Shown: positions 58,666 to 64,000 of the stretch, piece by piece
Layout: every line of letters starts with the position of its first letter
Position numbering within the stretch: the first letter of the stretch is position 1
Assembly (NCBI GenBank): GCA_046351215.1
Contig: JAXLYX010000007.1
Coordinates: 372,001 to 436,000, forward strand
Direction: 5' to 3'
DNA length: 64,000 bases
Source of the DNA: JAXLYX01 sp046351215
GTDB taxonomy: Bacteria > Myxococcota_A > Polyangia > Polyangiales > Houyiibacteriaceae
Notes under the pieces: generated by a model
Seen by the model: only the letters and a program-made list of their open reading frames with translations
The model's database searches: none
What the model was told of the DNA's origin: nothing
Position numbers and translations under genes: made by a program

Positions 58666-59763
58666 TCAACGGTAGGAGCTGCCCGCCACGACGAAAGTCC
58701 GGACGCCGCGCGCGACCTCGATCTCGTCGCCGGAGAGGGGGACGATCGAGAGCACGTCGTCGCGAAGCACGATCAGGCGATCCTCCGCGAGCCAGTCGGA
58801 CAGGCATCCGCTCGGACAGGCGGCGACCTTGCGCCGCTCGCCGGTGGCGAGCGTGAAGACCTCGAGGTCGCAGGCCACCTGCGGGCCCGGGCCCCGGTGC
58901 TGGTAGAGCACGGCGCGGCCGCTCGGTGAGTAGCGGGGCCATTGGAACTCGGCCCAGGTCCCCGTCGGCGTCACGTCCGGCAGCGCCCGACCGTCGAGCG
59001 TCGCACGCGCGATGTGCGTGCCGATCAGGTACGCCATCTCGCGGCCGTGCACGACGAGCTGACCGAAGTCGGTGAAATTCGGCGAGGTCGCGACCGCCAC
59101 GGGCTCGCCGCCCTCGAGCGGTCGCCTCACGAGCGTCCGTCCCGCCCCTTCACGCTCCTCGATGACGAAGGCCGCGCTCGCGTCCGCGAATTCGGCGAAC
59201 GCGGAGCCGAAGGCCATGCGCGTCTCCGTGGCCGTGGTGAGGTCGTAGAGGTAGGCGGCATCGGGCACCTCGCGACCCGGCGGCGGACCATCCATCCCGT
59301 CCTGCGGACCGCGCGTGTACAGCAGAGCGCCGCCATCGGGGCGGAACCCACGGATGTCGAGCCGCTCCCAGCGGCCCGCACGTCGCGTGACGAAGGTGTC
59401 GCGACGTGCGTCGAGGTCGCGGACGACGACGCGGTTGCCGCGGAGTCCCGCGAGCAGACGGCCGTCCGGCGAGAGCGCGAGGGAGGAGTACGCGTCGAGC
59501 TTCGCGCGCTGCGGCGTCAGGATCGTCGCCCCGGGCTCGAGCGTGGCGACCGAGTTCGGCCCGCGTCCTGCGCGTCCGAGGAGGACCGCCGCGCGCAGCG
59601 CGCGGGGCGTCGCGACCGCGACGAGCGGCATCGGCTCCGACGGGGAGACGAGTCGATCGGCCTCGGCCGAAGGACCGAGAAGGAGCACGGACGCGACGAC
59701 GAAGACGACGGCCAGCGCCGAGAGCCATGGCCCGTGAAGAAGACGATTCGGACCAGGGCTCAC
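58666..59763 (-). CDS. Membrane-anchored beta-propeller (WD40/TolB-like) protein
   Basis: A 365-residue protein with an N-terminal transmembrane or signal-anchor helix (about 12-32) and repeated propeller blades such as 'SSLALSPDGRLLAGLRGNRVVVRDLDARRD' and 'FQWPRYSPSGRAVLYQHRGPG'. It probably sits in the periplasm. The start is GTG 59763, overlapping the upstream gene's stop by 4 bp (GTGA). It is the last gene of a three-gene operon. The ligand is unknown. Confidence 0.78.
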   Translation of the reverse strand: MSPGPNRLLHGPWLSALAVVFVVASVLLLGPSAEADRLVSPSEPMPLVAVATPRALRAAVLLGRAGRGPNSVATLEPGATILTPQRAKLDAYSSLALSPDGRLLAGLRGNRVVVRDLDARRDTFVTRRAGRWERLDIRGFRPDGGALLYTRGPQDGMDGPPPGREVPDAAYLYDLTTATETRMAFGSAFAEFADASAAFVIEEREGAGRTLVRRPLEGGEPVAVATSPNFTDFGQLVVHGREMAYLIGTHIARATLDGRALPDVTPTGTWAEFQWPRYSPSGRAVLYQHRGPGPQVACDLEVFTLATGERRKVAACPSGCLSDWLAEDRLIVLRDDVLSIVPLSGDEIEVARGVRTFVVAGSSYR

Positions 59764-60536
59764 GACAGCGCCTCCTGCTCTCTCGCGATGGCCGCGAGCG
59801 TCGGCACCGAGACCCCGTGGGCGTGCGCGTGCGCGATCGTGCGGCGAAGGCGGGCCTTCGCGGTGCGGCCCGTGCAGACGTGCTCGGGATCGGCCGCGAT
59901 GGCACGGCGCACCTTCTCCTCGATCGGCGCGCGATCGAGGAGATGCCCTGCGACCGCTTCCTCCACGTCGAGGACCTCGCGGAGCACGTCGGCGAAGAGA
60001 TTCGGATGGTCGTGGACGAGGCCGTGCACCGTGCCGCCGACGACCAGGCCGGCGAGATTCGTGGTCAGGATGTAGCCGTTCTTCGCCGCGAGCTCGAACG
60101 CCAGGTCGCGCCGCGGCGCCTCGTGCGAAGGGATCCGGTGGGCGCCGAGCGCATCGACCAACGTCGCGGCGAACGGGCCGACGACGGGCGTCGAGAGGAT
60201 CACGCGGAGCGGCTTGTCCCTCTTGGTCTCGAACCAGACGACGGCGACGCTCGGATCGGAGAGCCCGTGGTCCGCGAGCGTCGCGGGACGGAGCTCGTTC
60301 TGCACGAGGAGCACGCGATCCCGATAGGGCGTGGGGAGGTCGCGCAGCACGGCCTCGAGATCGTCCTCGGCGACGCAGACGGCCACCACGGCGGGGCTCG
60401 GATGCTCCCTCGCGACCTCGGCGAGCGGCGTTCCCCGCCGCACGGGCACGACGCGCGAGCCCTTGGCCGCGAGCGATTCGGCGAGCACGGTGCCCACCTG
60501 GCCGAGCCCCACGACGACGACTTCGGGCATGGTCAC
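59760..60536 (-). CDS. Rossmann NAD(P)-binding protein, ketopantoate-reductase-like
   Basis: A 258-residue protein that begins with a dinucleotide-binding motif, 'VVVVGLGQVGTVLAESL' (about 6-22), like ketopantoate reductases and 6-phosphogluconate dehydrogenase-type enzymes. A C-terminal helical domain follows, with 'AKNGYILTTNLAGLVVGGTV' near 150. GTG 60536 overlaps the exonuclease stop; ATG 60530 is an alternative. The substrate is unknown. Confidence 0.75.
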   Translation of the reverse strand: MTMPEVVVVGLGQVGTVLAESLAAKGSRVVPVRRGTPLAEVAREHPSPAVVAVCVAEDDLEAVLRDLPTPYRDRVLLVQNELRPATLADHGLSDPSVAVVWFETKRDKPLRVILSTPVVGPFAATLVDALGAHRIPSHEAPRRDLAFELAAKNGYILTTNLAGLVVGGTVHGLVHDHPNLFADVLREVLDVEEAVAGHLLDRAPIEEKVRRAIAADPEHVCTGRTAKARLRRTIAHAHAHGVSVPTLAAIAREQEALS

Positions 60537-61309
60537 TTCGCCTCCTCCTTGGCCGTCTTCTTGCGCTTCGGCTCCTTCGCGGCGGCCTCGCCGAGCAGGA
60601 GCTTCGAGACGTCGGCGCCGGAGAGCGCACCCTTCGCGCGTGGATCGGCCTGCACCGCGTCCCAGATGGCCTTCGCGCGCTCGCGGTAGCCGTCACGGTC
60701 GAGCCGTCCGCGGAGCAGCTCGAAGCGGAGGAAGAGGAAGGCGGTCTGCACGACGTCTTCGAGACATCCCTCGCGGATCGCGTCGTACTGCCCCTTCGCG
60801 AAGAGCGAGGCGACCATCGATCCGTCGACCTTCCGCTGCCCGGGCAGACCGATGGTCGACGCGAGGCTCTCGAGGCGGGGGCTCCGGGTCGCGCCGTGCT
60901 CGGAGAGCACGTCGGCGAGATCGACGTGACCGAAATCGCTGTAGCGGTACCGATAGTCGCGATCGGTGAAGTAGGCGCGGAACGAGATGCCGTGGCGCAG
61001 GCAGCGGTTCACGAGCACGGGGAGATCGAAGGTGCGCCCGTTGTAGGTGACGAGGTGGCAGCGCTCGCGGCCGACGAAGCGGACGAAGTCCTCGAGGACG
61101 GCGGCCTCCGCATCGACCCCGGGCTCCGCCGGATGCCCGGAGAAGACGCCGAGCCGGCGGAAGCGCAGGTCGGGATCGAGCCACAACACGCCGAGCGCCA
61201 CGACCTTGTGGTGCGTCGGAGGAGGGAACCCTTCGCGGGCGGCGTCCCAGGCGAGGTCCGGATCGGGGACCGTCTCGGTGTCGACGACGAGGTAGCTGCG
61301 TTCGGTCAC
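60533..61309 (-). CDS. DEDD-type 3'-5' exonuclease (PolB-exonuclease-like)
   Basis: A 258-residue predicted exonuclease. The first acidic pair is Asp10/Glu12 in VVDTETVPD; 'VTYNGRTFDLPVLVNRC' (about 87-103) gives the second Asp, and 'CLEDVVQTAFLF' (about 182-193) the third region, as in the PolB-related exonuclease family. A Lys-rich tail (KEPKRKKTAKEEAK) ends it. It is the first gene in a minus-strand operon with the Rossmann protein and beta-propeller. Confidence 0.85.
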   Translation of the reverse strand: MTERSYLVVDTETVPDPDLAWDAAREGFPPPTHHKVVALGVLWLDPDLRFRRLGVFSGHPAEPGVDAEAAVLEDFVRFVGRERCHLVTYNGRTFDLPVLVNRCLRHGISFRAYFTDRDYRYRYSDFGHVDLADVLSEHGATRSPRLESLASTIGLPGQRKVDGSMVASLFAKGQYDAIREGCLEDVVQTAFLFLRFELLRGRLDRDGYRERAKAIWDAVQADPRAKGALSGADVSKLLLGEAAAKEPKRKKTAKEEAK

Positions 61310-61399
61310 GCCCCGACTCTACCACCCGTTCCCACCCTGTCGCGGCGTCGATTCGGGCCGGAATCTGGCGGAGACGAACCGGCGTGGCATCCTCTGGAC

Positions 61400-62251
61400 A
61401 TGTGCAGGTTGTTCGGTTTCCGGAGCGTGATCCCGAGCCAGGTGCATCGGTCGCTGCTCTCGGCCGACAACGCGCTCTGCAACCTGAGCAACCAGCATCC
61501 GGACGGCTGGGGCGTGGCCTTCTACGTCGAAGGCGCCCCCCACGTGACGCGAAGCCCCGAGCGGGCCTACGGCGACCAGCTCTTCCACCGGGTGAGCGGC
61601 GTCGTCGCCTCCGAGACCGTGCTCGCCCACGTGCGGAAGGCCACGCAGGGAAGCCTCGGCGTGCTCAACTGCCATCCCTTCCAGTACGGTCGCTGGACCT
61701 TCGCGCACAACGGCGACGTGCCGCGCTTCTCGGAGCTGCGGCCCGCGCTGCTCGCGCGCGTGGATCCGGATCTCGCACGCTACGTGCTCGGCGAGACCGA
61801 CAGCGAGGTGGTCTTCTTCCTCTTCCTCACGGCCCTGCGGCGGAAGGGTCCGATCGGCGGGACGTTCACCGTGCCCGAGGTCGCCTCCGCCCTCTCCGAG
61901 GCCGTGGCGATCGTCCGCGATCTCGCCGACCGACCGGGCGAGGCGGCGTCGCTGCTCACCCTCGTCGTCACGAACGGCACGACGATGGCGGCCACGATGG
62001 GAGGCAAGGAGCTCTACTACTCGACCCACAAGCGCCGATGCGCCGACCGCGAGAGCTGCGCGAGCCTCTCCCCCGAGTGCGAGGCGCCGACGCGCAGCGG
62101 CCGGGTGAATCACTTCGTCGTCTCGAGCGAGCCGATCCTCGGCGAGAACGTGTGGATCCCGCTCGGCCACTCGGAGGTCGTGGGAGTCGACGACCGCATG
62201 AACCTGCACCACGGAAGCCTCGGGAGGCTCGTGCTCTCGGTCGTGGCGTAG
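61400..62251 (+). CDS. Class II glutamine amidotransferase
   Basis: A 283-residue Ntn-hydrolase beginning MCRLFGF, so Cys2 is the nucleophile after Met removal. 'NQHPDGWGVAFY' (about 34-45), 'LAHVRKATQGS' (near 75) and 'HPFQYGRWTFAHNGD' (about 90-104) are the conserved motifs of YafJ/EgtC-like amidotransferases. Start ATG 61400 is fixed by the need for Cys2. A Cys cluster (RRCADRESCASLSPEC, about 213-228) in the C-terminal part is an extra feature. The target reaction is unknown. Confidence 0.92.
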   Translation: MCRLFGFRSVIPSQVHRSLLSADNALCNLSNQHPDGWGVAFYVEGAPHVTRSPERAYGDQLFHRVSGVVASETVLAHVRKATQGSLGVLNCHPFQYGRWTFAHNGDVPRFSELRPALLARVDPDLARYVLGETDSEVVFFLFLTALRRKGPIGGTFTVPEVASALSEAVAIVRDLADRPGEAASLLTLVVTNGTTMAATMGGKELYYSTHKRRCADRESCASLSPECEAPTRSGRVNHFVVSSEPILGENVWIPLGHSEVVGVDDRMNLHHGSLGRLVLSVVA

Positions 62252-62273
62252 CCCCCCGGTCGAGCGAGGCGGC

Positions 62274-62756
62274 TCAGCTTCCCGGTCGCGGGGAGATCTT
62301 GGAGATCGACGCCTGCATGCGCAGCTCGGGGGGAATCGGCAGCCCGGCCGCCTCGAGCACCGAGACGGCATGGACGACGGCCTCGTCCCGGCTCGCGCAG
62401 ACCCGCGTCGGAGCGGGCGGCTTCTTCAGCCAGTGCACGGCGGTGAGCACGCCCCGCAGGAACGCGCTCGGAGCCACGACGGCGCCCCCGAGGCTCCACT
62501 GCTGCTGCAGCGGCGCCGTGCGCTCCGTCCACTCGCCCGCGAGCTTCCGCTGGCTCGGCGGAGCCTCGTCGAGCGCCGAGAGATCGGTGATCTGGAAGCT
62601 CTTCTGGCCGGACCGCAGCGCGGCCTCGCAGACCCCGAGGGCCTTCACGTAGTCCGAGTCGGGGCACCGGCCCTTGCCGATCTCCATCACGATCAACGGG
62701 AAATTCCGCGTGTCGACGCGGATCGTTCCGAACACGTACAGCTTGCGCTCGACCAA
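62274..62756 (-). CDS. Unknown protein, STAS-like fold possible
   Basis: A 160-residue cytoplasmic protein. A central pattern of alternating strands and helices ('FPLIVMEIGKGRCPDSDYVKALGVCEAALRSGQKSFQITDLSAL') could form a SpoIIAA/STAS-like fold, but I do not recognise the family. TTG 62756 is chosen because GGAGGGG lies 5 bases upstream; an in-frame GTG at 62783 would add nine residues encoded by that site. It is convergent with the amidotransferase gene. Confidence 0.6.
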   Translation of the reverse strand: MVERKLYVFGTIRVDTRNFPLIVMEIGKGRCPDSDYVKALGVCEAALRSGQKSFQITDLSALDEAPPSQRKLAGEWTERTAPLQQQWSLGGAVVAPSAFLRGVLTAVHWLKKPPAPTRVCASRDEAVVHAVSVLEAAGLPIPPELRMQASISKISPRPGS

Positions 62757-62890
62757 GGGGACCCCTCCGTGGATCGGACCCACAGGGTACCGTCCTGGAC
62801 GATCGGCGGAAAGGCCTCCTCACCCTCGGCCCGTCCGCGTCTCGGGACATCCGCGTGAGGCCCGAGCGCTTCGATGCTAGATCCCGCGCC

Positions 62891-64000
62891 GTGCAGCCCC
62901 AGTACAAGAGCGAGGTGAACCGGGACGTCCCCCCGGCTCGCCCGGGCGAATTCCAGCCCGTGCCCATCGGCCCGATGAACGTCTGGCCCCCGGTCGTCCT
63001 CGCGCCGATGGCGGGCGTCACGAACTGGCCGTTCCGCACGCTCTGCCGCGAGTACGGCGCGGGCCTCTACGTCAGCGAGATGATCACGGCGCGACCGCTC
63101 GTCGAAGGCGTCGGCAAGACGCTGAAGCTCGCCGATTTCGGCCCGGACGAGACGCCGCGCAGCCTCCAGCTCTACGGCGTCGACCCCTACTACGTCGGCG
63201 AGGCCGTGAAGCGCCTCGTGTCGGAGGGGCGGGTCGATCACATCGACATGAACTTCGGCTGCCCCGTGCCCAAGGTCACGCGCAAGGGCGGCGGCTCGGC
63301 CATTCCGGCGCGGCCCCGTCTCTTGGCGGCGATCGTCGGAGCCGCCGTGCGCAACGCCGGCTCGGTGCCGGTGACGATCAAGTTCCGCAAGGGCATCGAC
63401 GAGGACCTGCTCACCTACCTCGACGCGGGGCACATCGGGCAGGAGGAAGGCTGCGCCGCGGTCGCGCTCCATGCCCGCACGGCGGCCCAGCTCTACGACG
63501 GCCAGGCGGATTGGAGCGCGATCGGCGAGCTGAAGCAGGCGGTCACGCGCATCCCCGTGCTCGGCAACGGCGACATCTGGGAGGCGGAGGACGCCCTCCG
63601 CATGATGCGGCAGACGGGCTGCGACGGCGTGGTCGTCGGGCGCGGCTGCCTCGGCCGGCCCTGGCTCTTCCGCGACCTCGCCGACGTCTTCGACGGTCGC
63701 GAGCCCCAGGATCCCCCGACGTTCGGCGAAATCGCCGCGATCATGCACCGGCATGCCGACTTGCTCGGCGCGTGGATCGGCGAGGAGCCCGCCATGCGCA
63801 TGTTCCGAAAGCATGCTGCTTGGTACACCAAGGGCTTCCGTGGGAGCGCGAAGCTCCGCCAGGCCCTGATGCAGGTCGAAACGCTCGCCGAGCTCGACGC
63901 GCTGCTCGCGCTCGGCGAGCCGTCGGAGCCGTTTCCCCCGTCGGCGATGCGCGTGATCCGGGGCAAGACCGGTGGCACGCAGAAGGTCGTCCTCCCGCAG
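62891..64000 (+). CDS. dusB: tRNA-dihydrouridine synthase (3' truncated by window end)
   Basis: The frame is open from GTG 62891 to the window end, 370 codons. It encodes an FMN-dependent tRNA-dihydrouridine synthase: 'PPVVLAPMAGVTNWPFR' (about 33-49), the catalytic Cys124 in HIDMNFGCP, 'KGGGSA' after it, 'VTIKFRKGID' and 'HARTAAQLYDGQADW' with the FMN/substrate residues, then 'NGDI' and 'GCDGVVVGRG'. DusB is the closest type by its sequence motifs, but DusA/C cannot be excluded. The stop is outside the window. Confidence 0.88.
   Translation, partial: MQPQYKSEVNRDVPPARPGEFQPVPIGPMNVWPPVVLAPMAGVTNWPFRTLCREYGAGLYVSEMITARPLVEGVGKTLKLADFGPDETPRSLQLYGVDPYYVGEAVKRLVSEGRVDHIDMNFGCPVPKVTRKGGGSAIPARPRLLAAIVGAAVRNAGSVPVTIKFRKGIDEDLLTYLDAGHIGQEEGCAAVALHARTAAQLYDGQADWSAIGELKQAVTRIPVLGNGDIWEAEDALRMMRQTGCDGVVVGRGCLGRPWLFRDLADVFDGREPQDPPTFGEIAAIMHRHADLLGAWIGEEPAMRMFRKHAAWYTKGFRGSAKLRQALMQVETLAELDALLALGEPSEPFPPSAMRVIRGKTGGTQKVVLPQ

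Overview
The window is a dense, GC-rich chromosomal segment that looks like a Myxococcota (myxobacterial/deltaproteobacterial) genome. Pointers are a C-terminal tail of the MYXO-CTERM type (36063-36947), a Ser/Thr kinase with a C-terminal membrane anchor, an OmpA protein with thrombospondin-3 repeats, a GspN-containing type II secretion operon, many lipoproteins, and frequent GTG/TTG starts with ATGA/GTGA stop-start overlaps. I saw no IS element, prophage or CRISPR array; this is core chromosome rather than an island.

Layout. 1-3.7 kb: 3' part of clpA, then aat (N-end rule pair), a sensor-like lipoprotein and an SDR. 3.7-6.1 kb: two unrecognised proteins, one with a DnaJ-type zinc finger, and a DCC protein. 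6.1-8.7 kb: rhodanese-E1 fusion, YbaK-type editing protein, secreted thioredoxin. 8.7-12.5 kb: dapA, purK, purE, PH-domain protein, small exported protein. 12.5-13.6 kb: radical SAM protein with a LexA-like box over its start. 13.7-30.0 kb: a sigma-54 activator followed by a complete type II secretion operon (gspC-D-E-F, three GspG-like genes, H-I-J-K-L-M-N). 30.0-32.3 kb: ArsC-like, rpoH, rsmI. 32.3-36.0 kb (minus): PP2C/cNMP-binding fusion, FecR-like lipoprotein, outer-membrane protein. 36.1-44.2 kb: MYXO-CTERM protein, orphan FliH/SctL-like protein, M50 protease, large membrane protein, OmpA/TSP3 protein, FHA protein. 44.4-50.6 kb: lipoproteins, mtnP, PfkB kinase, a large lipoprotein, a 78-residue protein. 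50.7-54.2 kb: tRNA-Leu(UAA), panD, RlmM-like methyltransferase, DUF420-like protein, kinase. 54.2-57.9 kb (minus): biotin carboxylase, carboxyltransferase, BCCP. 57.9-64 kb: LOG protein, a minus-strand three-gene operon (exonuclease, Rossmann protein, beta-propeller), class II amidotransferase, unknown protein, and a 3'-truncated dusB-like gene.

How genes work together. The strongest system is the type II secretion operon. A good -24/-12 sigma-54 promoter lies at 15265-15280, directly upstream of gspC. A bipartite TGTC/GACA motif, also found upstream of the adjacent NtrC-type activator gene, sits roughly 80-125 bp before that promoter. This suggests that the activator controls the secretion operon and possibly itself. 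The promoter also implies that gspC begins at GTG 15330. Unusual points include three tandem GspG-like proteins with a shared Cys pair, Ala in place of Gly at -1 in three prepilin sites, a BCCP with a degenerate first biotinyl domain, and a tRNA-Leu with a short variable loop.
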